Positions 1-10,287 of a stretch of 64,000 nucleotides of DNA are shown in pieces. The position numbers and the translations under genes were made by a program. The number at the start of each line of letters is the position of its first letter. Position 1 is the stretch's first letter. The DNA is taken from positions 46,862,284-46,926,283 of the forward strand of contig NC_091136.1 in NCBI RefSeq assembly GCF_041381155.1, written 5' to 3'. Origin of the DNA: Argopecten irradians. Taxonomy: Eukaryota > Mollusca > Bivalvia > Pectinida > Pectinidae. The notes beneath the pieces are model-generated. The model searched no databases, was not told where the DNA came from, and saw only the letters and a program-made list of their open reading frames with translations.

Positions 1-549
1 AAAATATCATTAATTACCGAAAAATTATACGCGAGAGCCAACAATAATTCACTTATCGATAGTGGTCAAGTCGGTCGATATCCATGTAGACTGAGTGGCA
101 TTACTTGTTGCTGTCTTTTTGCAATATCCAAAAATAGTGGCAGAAATCCTTATAGGTTCACTATCTTTCCGAAACGGGTTTTAATTTTTAGATGTGTAGG
201 GTTGAAAAACGTTCAGCTTGCCGTTATTACTACACTTATTATTACCTTCTGAAAAACTAAGTTTATAAATAGAATGTTAATTTTCATAACGCGTGTCGTA
301 TTATATTTCCCGCCGTCGTACTAATTAGTTCGTTAGTTGTCCATCCCTGTGCCAGACGGCAAAACAACGAAATAAATCTTGTAAGCTTATCTCAGGCCAT
401 CGATGTATATATTTTCTGATGTCATTATTGTTTTTAAGAAATTTGTAATTTTTGTTTCGGAAAGGTAATAGGTATTTAACGCTACATCACCTTCCTCACC
501 ATTCGAAAACAATAGTATGCTTCCTAGTATTCATTTAATAATTAGACTT
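1..549. other. Intergenic AT-rich sequence with a probable small inverted-repeat element
   Basis: No gene is supported here. The motif CTTTCCGAAAC near 165-175 recurs inverted near 455-465 (GTTTCGGAAAG), which suggests a small MITE spanning roughly 152-478. The stretch 145-295 is also similar to 47325-47495: both contain CTTTCC(G/A)AAACGG, TTTTAATTTTTA, ATTACTACACTTAT and TTTTCATAACGC in the same order. It is therefore a dispersed repeat. No transposase frame is visible. Confidence 0.4.
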
Positions 550-982
550 TCAATATTTTCCTGATGACCAAACGAAGAAATTTCCATCGGCTGAATCCAA
601 GTTCTGAAATTGGTCTTCGATCACATCATCCATTACCTTGTAAATGTATTCTGTTATTGGTACTTTAAACTAACACGTGCTACATACATAATTACAATGT
701 TTTTGGTATGACTGGATTTTGATGGCTTTAAAGGGACAATTCAATGAGGCTAATTCTGTTACATAACTACAACGCAAAATATGGAATAAATGTATTGTTT
801 TACATTCCTTATGAAACATATTACAAGAAATATTGACAAATTCCACGACATTGTCAAGTATTGTGATTGATACCGTTGAAATTCCAAATCGTTGATCAAT
901 ACGATTAAGCAGGTATAACATGTATGCTGTACCCATACCCGAGCAAAAGTCACGTACGTTAATCAAATGCAATACATAACCA
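550..982 (-). pseudogene. Methyltransferase-like 3-prime exon interrupted by an in-frame TAG
   Basis: The minus strand has an acceptor (CTCCTCAG) at about 983, followed by one frame that stays open to a TGA at 550-552, except for a single TAG at 670-672. Before the TAG the protein reads NVRDFCSGMGTAYML, a glycine-rich stretch of the kind seen in motif I of class I SAM methyltransferases, and then SITILDNVVEF, a beta strand with an acidic end. After the TAG the same frame continues through VMDDVIEDQFQNLDSADG to a final FVWSSGKY. Both parts look like coding sequence, and the frame does not change across the stop. A GTATGT donor-like site lies just before the TAG, but no acceptor is placed to remove it cleanly. 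The likeliest reading is a recently broken copy or a sequencing error. The family is not certain. Upstream exons would lie at higher coordinates. Confidence 0.4.
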
Positions 983-1066
983 CTGAGGAGTTGGTAAAAC
1001 TGTATTTAGACAAGAATATGCACCTAATAACGTAAACATTCTACTGTAACAGCGATTTGAGTAGTT

Positions 1067-1249
1067 CTAAACAACTAGTTCTTTACTACACTGGCAATGG
1101 CCAGGGTTCGGCATACAAGACCACAATGTGCTATGGCGGACAGAGATTGAATATTTCACTACAGTGGACTTTTCTGGCATATCAAAGTAAAACCAACTAA
1201 TCAAATTTCCATTACAACTGGTTTGTTTCCAATATATATGCAAATTCAA
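1067..1249 (-). other. Possible upstream exon of the 550-982 gene fragment
   Basis: A 60-codon minus-strand frame reads SWFYFDMPEKSTVVKYSISV and then a cysteine/histidine-rich CMPNPGHCQC. It lies just upstream of the 550-982 exon on the same strand. A weak donor (GTGTAG) after the CH of PGHC would join it in frame to that exon. No family was recognised. It may be a chance frame. Confidence 0.2.
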
Positions 1250-1639
1250 ATGTACTCTTAGACTAAATTGTCCTTTATAAAACTAAAAGAAAAACCTTCA
1301 TATATGTAATACCTACTATTACTTATTCGTTCTATCATGTATAGTAAGCTCTTGATACTCACTTCATCCTATCATATGTTTGTCTATGAGAAGAAAAGAC
1401 GTATTGATAAAAAAAATAGGAAAAAAATTAAAAGATATTTTTTCCTTTTTAAAATTGCTGATGCTGTAGCATTTATAACAAAATTACACACAACAGAACA
1501 GAAAACAACATAGAGATAAGACATCCGGAAGTAGATAATTTGATAACTGTGAAAAGAAACCTACCTTTTCGTTTAAAAGATAGCTATCCAGTGTTCGCGT
1601 CCATTCTCCAATAGTGTTGTAAAGTTATAGCAAAGGTAT

Positions 1640-2075
1640 CACACTTTAGTGAGCTCCGGCCGCCTGCATTGTCAAAGGAACAACTCCGACTGTCAATGTA
1701 CATTGCTTCGTAATAAATGTATTTGTTGGGGGAAGATAGAGGTAAGTATCTGATAGTTTTTGACCGAGCCCTTTGGCGCCAAATGTAGAATTAGAATGGT
1801 GCAGACCAGGCAGCGATCTGGCCGCCAGCCAACACGGGAGAAAGCCCGATATTCCACCAGTCACGGATTTGCCGCGATAACACTACAACACTGGTGTAAA
1901 TGGGAAAAAACAGAGTCTTTAATTTGTAATTGATTTATTTGGCAAAGTGATGGTAGGGAAGAAAAAGCTGTGAAATTCGTCTTAACGCAGCGGTGATGTT
2001 GGCGGTACCGCGCGCTCCCTCTCATCCACGGACGGCGAATAGACCGCCATATATCAAACAGCGCCATGTTAGAGT
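1640..2075 (-). promoter_or_regulatory. GC/CpG-richer patch with possible minus-strand first exon
   Basis: This stretch is richer in GC and CpG than its surroundings and contains ATGGCGCTG at 2059-2067 on the minus strand in a fair Kozak context (TAACATGG). The following 68-codon frame (MALFDIWRSIRRPWMRG...) has no recognised domain. It could be the promoter and first exon of the minus-strand gene whose broken last exon lies at 550-982. The link is only positional. Confidence 0.25.
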
Positions 2076-2099
2076 CGCCGAGGCTAATAAGTTTATCGT

Positions 2100-3030
2100 T
2101 AGGTCGAGCTAAATGGACTTTTAAATAAATATATGATCAAGGTGATCGATAGGGATAGGGTATCCAGACCGCTAGTCTCTGACCAGTAAGATTGACATCG
2201 GAAGGATGTTAGGGATCCGGATAAGTAAAATAAACTCTTGTGAAAACTGCATGTTACCCACTTATCCATGTTGTTCGCAGAATTTGACGACACTTTATTC
2301 CAAACAAACTGTAATTACTTATAGCTTTGTTTCTTTATTACTTAGAACCAATTGCAATAGCAGTCGTGATCATAAATTTTATCTGTGCAGATGTCGCGGA
2401 ATTTTTTATTCATTTGTATAGACCGAGTTTGATAAGGCCTACTGTTTATTAATTATAATGTATGTCTTGATGATAATTCCAGTACGTTTCCTTAACAAGC
2501 AGCTGAAATCGGTCTCAGATGACAGTAAAAGATGCATTGTTAATCAATGACGCTATTAGTTATCCTACCAAGTAAATGTGCAATTATACCAGTTTTAGCC
2601 TAACATCTCATCCAGATCATAAGTTTTCCAAATCATCTTTACAACATCTTTCCGAATATCATAAGTGTTCTCTCTGGTTTCAGGTTATACATATAAGTTC
2701 TGAATTGATTGGAAAGCAAAGATGGCCGTCAGGTGGCCATCTTGGCTTTCAACCGCGTGACCTGCATAGCTTACTAAACTTATATTCGCAATTGCGTTGA
2801 ATTTCGCTCGTGTTTTACAGAGGACTATTGTTTTTAAAGTTGTATGGTCTATCACTTTCGCTCTTTTTGTCATAGTGACAACTGTTTAAGTGCTACACAT
2901 TTTCCTCCGTCTTTCCGAGGTTTAAATTTTTTGATTTTACTACTTTTTATACAGTTGCATCACTGGAATTTTTTTTAATTGTCAAAGTAAAAAAAAAAAA
3001 TTAACGTGTACACGTAAACAAGAATTCCAC
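2100..3030. other. No gene seen
   Basis: Short frames on both strands are not protein-like and lack paired splice sites. A small inverted repeat at about 2721-2743 (AGATGGCC...GGCCATCT) resembles the palindrome of the 146-bp core repeat found elsewhere in the window, but it is too short to assign. Confidence 0.4.
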
Positions 3031-3040
3031 GGAAGTGGGT

Positions 3041-3490
3041 ATGTCGCCTGCACAGCATCACAAAAAATAGTTATTTAATTACAGTTGAAAGTATTGTTAA
3101 TGATTAGGCGAAGTTATCAAGTCCTGTAACTCGTGTAAATATTAATGGATTTTGACCAGTATCGAATCCATTTAAGATCTCATTGAGATAAAGCAATACT
3201 TCAAATTTTGTTGAAATCGGACAATAAATACTTAAGTTATCGAGCGGAAACCATGTTTTGACGATTTTAAAGTCGCGTAATTCTTGCAAATATTGACGGA
3301 TTTTGACCATTAGATCGAACTCGTCCGAGATCTCATTAATATAAAGCAATATACCAAATCTGGTTGAAATCTCTGACAATAAATAATTAAGTTATCACAC
3401 GGAAACCATTTCCCGGACGCCGACACTGACACCGACGCCGACGCCGACATAGTGATGCCTGAAGTGTCGCCCTTGCGTTGCAGGCGACAC
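3041..3490 (+). mobile_element. Pearl/Helentron-like core-repeat element, family E
   Basis: The head contains TGTCGCCTGCA at about 3043. It is followed by about two degenerate core units, recognisable by AAGATCTCATTGAGATAAAG near 3173 and GAGATCTCATTAATATAAAG near 3329. Next come a short GACGCC-type microsatellite at 3415-3450 and a terminal hairpin at 3464-3490, TGTCGCC...GGCGACA. The right arm TGCAGGCGACA is the exact inverse of the head motif. No coding capacity. The plan matches the other core-repeat families in this window, but core and motif differ. Confidence 0.6.
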
Positions 3491-3849
3491 AAAAATAGGC
3501 TCGAAAGATGCCGAATCATTCCGAACTCTTCCGAACATCTTCGCGACATTTCGTAAACAAAACATGTGGTCGACCTCAGCAGACTGGATCATCATTATGG
3601 CAATATATAATCGCTAGATTTTAATTCTCTCATAGGCCGACATATGCTTTTGGGGAGCTAAATCATCAAGTTATATGCCCATGTTCAGATATCAAATGTT
3701 TAAGCGACATATCGTTACAGTGAAATATAACTTTAAGCAAAGTTCCTCGTTCCTCGACCAGTTACAGTTGATAAAATACATTGTTGATATCCAAAATAAT
3801 TTTTAAAGTAAAATTCCGTCTGTCCTCGAATAAAAAAAAATGTGTGTGT

Positions 3850-5030
3850 CGTATGCCACGGTATTGGATGAGTTCGAAAATCAGCATGATTTGATCGTAA
3901 TTTACGGAGTTTTTGTCCTTTGCACTAATGATTTTTATTGGACCTTTCGAACACTATAACTTGAGTAAATATTACCCGAGCTTGATGAAACTTTGTATGT
4001 AGACTAACATTGGAAAGATCTCGGACGAGTTTGAAAATAACCGTGATTCGACTGTAATTTACGGAGTTATAGCCCTTTGCACTAATAATTATTATTGGAC
4101 CTTGTGAACGCGATAACTTGAGTAAATGTAAACCGAGCTTAATGAAACTATGTATGTAGACAAACATTGGAAAGATCTCGGACAAGTTTGAAAATCAGCA
4201 TGGTTCGATTGTAATTTACGGAATTATTACCCTTTTTCTCATAATTATTATTGGACATTGTGAACGCGATAACTTGAGTAAATTCAAACCGAGCTTAATG
4301 AAATTTTGTATGTAGACTAACATGGGAAAGATCTCGGACGAGTTAGAAAATCAGCTTGATTTGAAGATAATTTACAGAGTAATTGCCCCTTTTCACTAAT
4401 AATTATTATTGGACCTTGTGAAAACGATTACATTAGTAAATATGAAACGAGCGTAATGAAACTTTGTATGTAGACTGACATTGGAAAGATCTCGGACAAG
4501 TTCGATAACCAGCTTGATTTAATTGTAACTAACAGAGTTATTGTCCTTTGCAATAATAAAAATTGAACCTTTTGAACACGATAACTTGAGTAAATATGAA
4601 ACGAGCTTTATGTAACTTTGTATGTAGACTAGCATTGGAAATATCTCGGACAAGTTCAAAATTGAGCTTGGTTCAGCAGTAATTTAAAGAGTTACTGCCC
4701 TTTGCACTAATAATTATTATTGGACCTTGTGAATACGATAACTTGAGTAAACATGCACCCAGATTGATTTAAACTTTTTATGTATACTAACATTAGAAAG
4801 ATCTCGGACATATTCGAAAACCAGCTTGATTCGACTCTAATTTAATTACAGAGTTATTTCCCTGTGCGATAATAATTATTGAACCTTGTGAACACGATAA
4901 TGTGAGTTGATATGCACCAATCTGAAACTTTGTATATAGAGCTATTTGATCTATGTTCATATTTCATAAACAAAAGACATCAGTTGGCTAGTAAATGACA
5001 TAACACATTTTTATCAAATATCTGGTGACC
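3850..5030 (-). repeat. Truncated reverse copy of the family B core repeat, about six to seven units
   Basis: Units of about 165-180 bp recur, each with a version of TTATTGGACCTTGTGAAC, GATAACTTGAGTAAAT, TTTGTATGTAGACTAACATT and AAAGATCTCGGAC. The reverse complement matches the tandem cores at 34520-35010 and 52160-52640. The part at 4930-5010 (AAACAAAAGACATC, GCTAGTAAATGACA) matches sequence just inside the head of family B. Neither the CAAGAGGCCC head nor the terminal hairpin is present, so this copy has lost both ends. Confidence 0.65.
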
Positions 5031-5384
5031 AGAAAATAATCATTTTGATCTCATAAATTAAACGAATCATTTTATTTATACACTGAGAGTTTTAATTTAG
5101 AGTTTTGCGAAACTTATGAGACAATGCTACGCAATCTACATAAAATGAACCCCAATCTGGGAATCGTCATGGTGTTTGAGACTGGTAAAAAATATATCCG
5201 CAATTTGGGATAATGTAAACTTCGCTAAATATGCATCAATCTACGATGGAATATATGCACGTACGTCAGAACAATGCATATGCAATATACCTTTGCCAAT
5301 TTAACCTGAAAGAAATTATTATGGTTCCATTTAACAAACCGTCTCATGCGACCGACTGATCATAAAAGTATTTGGTGATATTTG

Positions 5385-5639
5385 TCAAAACATGATCCAT
5401 TCCCAGAATGATGGTAATTCGGTCCGGAACCGAACATCTCCACCGTCGGAAGCTTCAAATATATAAATCAAAGCTTCCATTCTTTTCTGACGAGGGAAAG
5501 AAGATAAATATAGTTGTTGGTCTTCTTGAGACAAAATAAAGATCATCCATAGATGGCGCCTAGACTCATTTATAGGGGTTTCTTCAAATTCCGGCACATT
5601 TTCCGAATTACGAAATGCGTATCTACTACTTGTAGACAT
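5385..5639 (-). CDS. Small hypothetical ORF, 84 codons
   Basis: The frame begins MSTSSRYAFRNSENVPEFEE and ends FWEWIMF. Composition is protein-like (acidic N-terminal half, then KRMEALIYIFEA), but there is no recognisable domain, signal peptide or splice site. A longer frame starting at 5702 adds a low-complexity lysine/phenylalanine stretch, so the internal ATG at 5637-5639 is preferred. It may be a chance frame. Confidence 0.2.
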   Translation of the reverse strand: MSTSSRYAFRNSENVPEFEETPINESRRHLWMIFILSQEDQQLYLSSFPRQKRMEALIYIFEASDGGDVRFRTELPSFWEWIMF

Positions 5640-5799
5640 TATGGATTCTATCTTCCTGCGATAAAAAAAAAATATGTATTTGTTTTCGGGAAGGCGACAC
5701 ATTATCTACAAGCCGACGTATTTACTGTGATGAAAGAGGGGCACCAAATGTCGAGTAAGCTGTCTAGATATGTTTACTTGTCTACCTAAACCCATTGTT

Positions 5800-6655
5800 T
5801 CTTATTATAACAAAGCTGTGTGTCTTTGTGTTGTTTGGGTATGTAAATGAAGCAAACAAGAAAACAATTCAGCGCCGCTCGCACGATCTTACGGATAAGT
5901 GTTCGGTGGAGCCGCATCTCAATGGGATTACAACTGCTCATTTGCCAAAATGTTAAGTTTTATGGGTATAAATCGCGTCTTAGTCTATGATATCAGCGGT
6001 ACGGGGAATAATTCATGATCTTCTGGAATTTTGGTGTCGTTTTGGAAGTGTGATAATGCTGCATAGTTGGCTAAACGTTTGCTCGATTCCCGCTGTAGAT
6101 GTCAGCAGGGATTTGGTGGTACTGTGAGGCAGTAGTGGGCTGTGTACCTTAGTGTAGTGAATGAGTGGGGGAGCTTTGAAAACAAGGTGCAAAGTTTTGA
6201 CTCTATTCTGCTTGAGAGATGTACTGGCACATAATTCAATAATCTGTCATTTAATAATTAGACTAGAAAAATTTAGAAGGGTCAAGTGCTTAACAAAAAT
6301 AACGAATAAAGAAAAAAAAGAAAGAAAATAATGTTCGTTTTAAAAACAATGATTGGCAATATCAAGGACGTTATCAAGGACGTATCCTTGGCAATATAAA
6401 TAGATTAAATGAAACAGTCCTGCACTATTGATATGATATTGAATTTTGTGGTGAACTGACACACAGGGATCAAAAATCAAAAATCGGTGAAATCGTATTC
6501 TACATTATCTAGACTACTAAATCATCTAAAATGATCTATGGACATTCTGGTGGGTCCAAATATATGAAATCTGTAACAAATTTTAAATCTCGTGGATTAC
6601 GTGACGATCGTCATCTAATTCTTTGTTATTGTATCTCGGTATCATCCTGGTTTGA
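5800..6655. other. No gene seen
   Basis: The sequence is AT-rich and non-repetitive at this scale. A GC-richer stretch around 5870-5940 could be regulatory, but no motif decides it. Confidence 0.35.
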
Positions 6656-6772
6656 AGTATACATGTACGTAAGTCTACATGTACGTGAGTCTACATGTAC
6701 GTAAGTATACATGTACGTATACGTAAGCCTACATGTATGTAAGTCTACATGCACGTAAGTCTACATGTACTA
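6656..6772. repeat. 16-bp minisatellite, about seven degenerate copies
   Basis: The unit is close to GTAAGTCTACATGTAC, with variants CTACATGTATGTAA and CTACATGCACGTAA. Each unit contains the self-complementary CATGTACGTA-type core. The array is non-coding. Confidence 0.8.
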
Positions 6773-8300
6773 TACGTTTTCGAAACAAAAGATAACAGAA
6801 AAATATATCAATAACACTTATGATATCAAAAACGTTTATATTGTGACCAAAGATGAAGTTAAAACGCCAAAAAATGCAAGAGTCACTGTGTAAATCTTTG
6901 TTAAAGTTTATATACCTTAATTAAACAGTGATCATGGATTAAGCCGAATCCTGATGAAACACCTACATTATGAGCACCAAGGCATCTTCGTAAGAAAGAA
7001 AGCAACAAAAAGCTGATTGACAGCTAATGTTAATTTGTCGGGGCCAGTTGGTACGCCAACTAATGCGGTGTTAATTTAATTAAGTATCTTTGACATAACA
7101 GGATGGAACACTACACCACAACATTACTCTGAATTAAATCTTACATTTCCTAATAATATAGAATTACGTCAGAGAGAGAAACATTGCAGTTGATTGTCTC
7201 TAGACCTGTAGCAGCGTATCCAGTTTGGAATTATTTCAGTACATCGGCAAAGTTTAGTACTTGTGCCAACCGCTAAAAATTGGATTCAGAATTAACATAA
7301 CTTTGCCACTTTATTAGTACAAATGAGTGAAATGACCGTCTTGTACAGTCGGAAATTAGGTCAGTGTCGGGAATCCATCTATATTATTCTAATGATTGTA
7401 ATATTCTGCACTTTAGTCTGCCCTCATGGGGCGGGGCGAGAACTGTACTACACGAAGCACAGGGACCTGGCACGAAAAAAAAATTAACCAATAGTATACA
7501 TATATATATTATAGTATCAAGGGTATGAACTCGGCGGTCGAGAAAAACGGACCTATTTTTTTAAAACCATGATTATTTTAATAAATGGGTTATATACAAC
7601 ATTCACGGATATCTTACCTTAAAGCAGATCTCAAATAAAAATGGCCAAGTATTAATGGCTTGATGTCGAAAAATATGCTAGAAATACATTTCCCTGTCCG
7701 GTGATGTCGTCTACTCTTCCAAAATTGAAAACAGTACCCAATGCCACTTACATACTTCAGAAGTCACATGATCAGTTCTGAATTGAAATTAGGGGTACAC
7801 ATTTCCACACACCAATGCCAATTGGGTCCAAGAACTAACTGACTTCTTCTCCTATCACTGCCTTCATATTCATTCATTATTTTTTCTCTGCATACAAAAG
7901 GTATATCAAAATGGATATGGATCAAATAAAATGTTATGTGGGATGCAAGTCCAAAGTTATCCAAATAAAGAATATGTTTTGGGATTGTTACAACATCTGG
8001 GTCTGAAGACAGGTTGCCCAATCAACCCTTCTAAGTGTAAACAAATTTGTGTGAAAGGCAAGACATGTTTTTTCCCAAATCAGTGTATTTTCCGTAACAT
8101 CCATAACTAGAAACAAATAGAAAATAGGACACTGTGATACATATACATGTATAAAATTTAAACATGATGATGTAAATGACTAGAAATATTTAGAATGGAA
8201 ACAACCCTTCATCCTAAAACAATACATTATTTATATAAGTACATTGTTAATCACAGACATAGAACAAACACACACACCAGGGCTGTTACAGCTACCATTA
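6773..8300. other. No confident gene
   Basis: An 85-codon minus-strand frame at 7764-8021 (MGNLSSDPDVVTIPKH...) has no recognised domain and is not treated as a gene. The rest is AT-rich, with a short TATA run at 7496-7512. Confidence 0.35.
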
Positions 8301-8303
8301 CAA

Positions 8304-8408
8304 CATATAGTTACAATATATATAGTTACAATATATATAGTTACAATATATATAGTTACAATATATATAGTTACAATATATATAGTTACAATATATATAG
8401 TTACAATA
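8304..8408. repeat. 15-bp minisatellite ATATATAGTTACAAT, about seven copies
   Basis: Near-perfect tandem copies of AGTTACAATATATAT. Because 15 is a multiple of three, every frame through it is open and gives an artefactual peptide repeat such as NIYSY. Such uniform copies usually vary in number between individuals. Confidence 0.9.
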
Positions 8409-10287
8409 AAAATCCTTTCATGGATTTATTTATGACTTTCACACAAAAGAAAGACCTTATGGTTAAGTTACCACTGCTTAATGCCAGATAATTAAGATAA
8501 ATACCAAAATAATTGTCCTCAACAATCATTATCTAGTCACAACATGAATGTTCACAACTTAATCATTATACATATGTATGTATGGCCGATGTTGATTTGT
8601 TATAAGGATTGCCTCCCCTTTTTGTATGTTGTGTATTTCAGAAACAGCTAGATCTAGAGTCAGTATATTGATAGGATTTTTGTTTATAGCAAATAATGCT
8701 GAAAAAGGGAAATAATACTTTCAAAGGCCAAAATAACTTTGTGAACTACAGTTAACTCATTTTGAAAATTCCTTGGGCGATGCATCATACATATAATACT
8801 ATTAAAATATGTATATAGCACAGCTCCCAGCACTCCCCATTGAAAAGTGTTTATTGGTTCTTGTAAACACTGATATTTCCATCTCTTACTAAAGTAAAGA
8901 TTGCACAATTAGCAACATCAAGCTTCAACTGCTGAAAATCACACTGTCAGGCAATTTGTTTTTCTAATCAATCCCAAAATTTGCAGTGCTTCTAAAAGAA
9001 TAGCAATTGATAACAATTTTCAGCTGCCATATATTCAAGATGGCTGACTGTTGGTCATCTTTATTAGGACAGATTATAGACCATGGACATAAGGAAATTC
9101 AGAGAGCACCTCATTTGAAGATGGTCAGCTTAAAAAGGAAAAAAATAAACACATCTTTAGAACAGTATTTTTCATAAAGAGAAATTATAACATTTTAAAG
9201 CCTTCAATAAAAGTATTTTCATTAAATGTACACATAAATACAAATGTAGTGCCTACACAATACAAGTTAGTATTCCCACATGTCACAAGTGTTATAGATA
9301 TTCTAGCTTAGAGCAATAAAAGTAATACATGTAGTTTAATTACCGGTACCTCATTCTTATATTTACATCAATCAGAAATAAAATGTACATCTTTTATCTC
9401 AATAATCTTATTGTCCAAAGGGGCCTAACTCTCATAGAAAAAAATGCCTTTAACAATAAAGTATAGAGGTGAACAAGAAGTACAGTTTTACATGATAGTA
9501 ACCCATGTTGACTTAGTGATCATGAACCGTATTGAAAATACAAAATGTACTCCTTCTCAGGTAAAAAAATAACATTTGATTTTTGTTTATTAGAAGAAAA
9601 AAAATGGTAGGGCCATATCATAGTTTTAATTCCTGTAAAACATTAATGGTCTAAAAAAAATTGAAAGATTTCCATTAGCAAGTAATCTATATTCAAAGCG
9701 GCTTTGAACCATGAACCTGGTACTATACAATCTTGGTCCCATTTATTAGCAATAATACAGACCAGCAGACTATGGCAGACCTAGATTCCTTGGTGATCTA
9801 AGTTATTGCACTCTCCCACACCTTGGTTAAAATACTATAGTTCTAGTTATAATAAACTTGCTAATAAATATAATATCAATGGAAACCAATACTGATGTAA
9901 AGAATATTGCATAAAGTGCTATATCTAGTTATAGTGTACAAAACTTCAAACTACAGCGACAAATTTATCTATGATTTCCTTGCAAGCTTCACATTACACT
10001 ATGCTGTACACTTTAACAATAATAATTCAGCAACATTACACAAAGTACAGCTGTATCCATGCCTAGGAATTATCAAATCACCAAGTCTGTATATTATAAT
10101 ATTTCTTAGTACAACAGTATACACAGTTACTAGGACATACTTGTACATATCTAGAAGTACTACTGTGATTTTTATTTTAAGAATTATCTATTGCTGGGTT
10201 TCCTAGCCCACTAAATGCAATATTACATGATGTAAAACACATGATACCCGTGAAATATTTATGAATTGAAATCTAATGAAATTCACA
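8409..10287. other. AT-rich spacer, including probable 3-prime UTR of the kelch-like gene
   Basis: No gene is supported. On the minus strand, sequence immediately below 10288 would be the 3-prime UTR of the kelch-like gene. TTTATT motifs (AATAAA on the minus strand) occur around 10170. Short frames are not protein-like. Confidence 0.4.

Noticed and set aside
3104..3595. Minus-strand ORFs of 66-91 codons
   Set aside because: They read through the family E cores and its microsatellite and have a low-complexity VGVGVSV stretch.
7764..8021. 85-codon minus-strand frame
   Set aside because: No domain, no splice partners, and composition typical of chance AT-rich frames.
6656..8408. Regularly spaced repeats as a CRISPR-like array
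   Set aside because: These are contiguous minisatellites without unique spacers in a eukaryotic genome.
8195..8491. 98-codon ORF with NIYSY repeats
   Set aside because: Product of a 15-bp minisatellite that is open in all frames.
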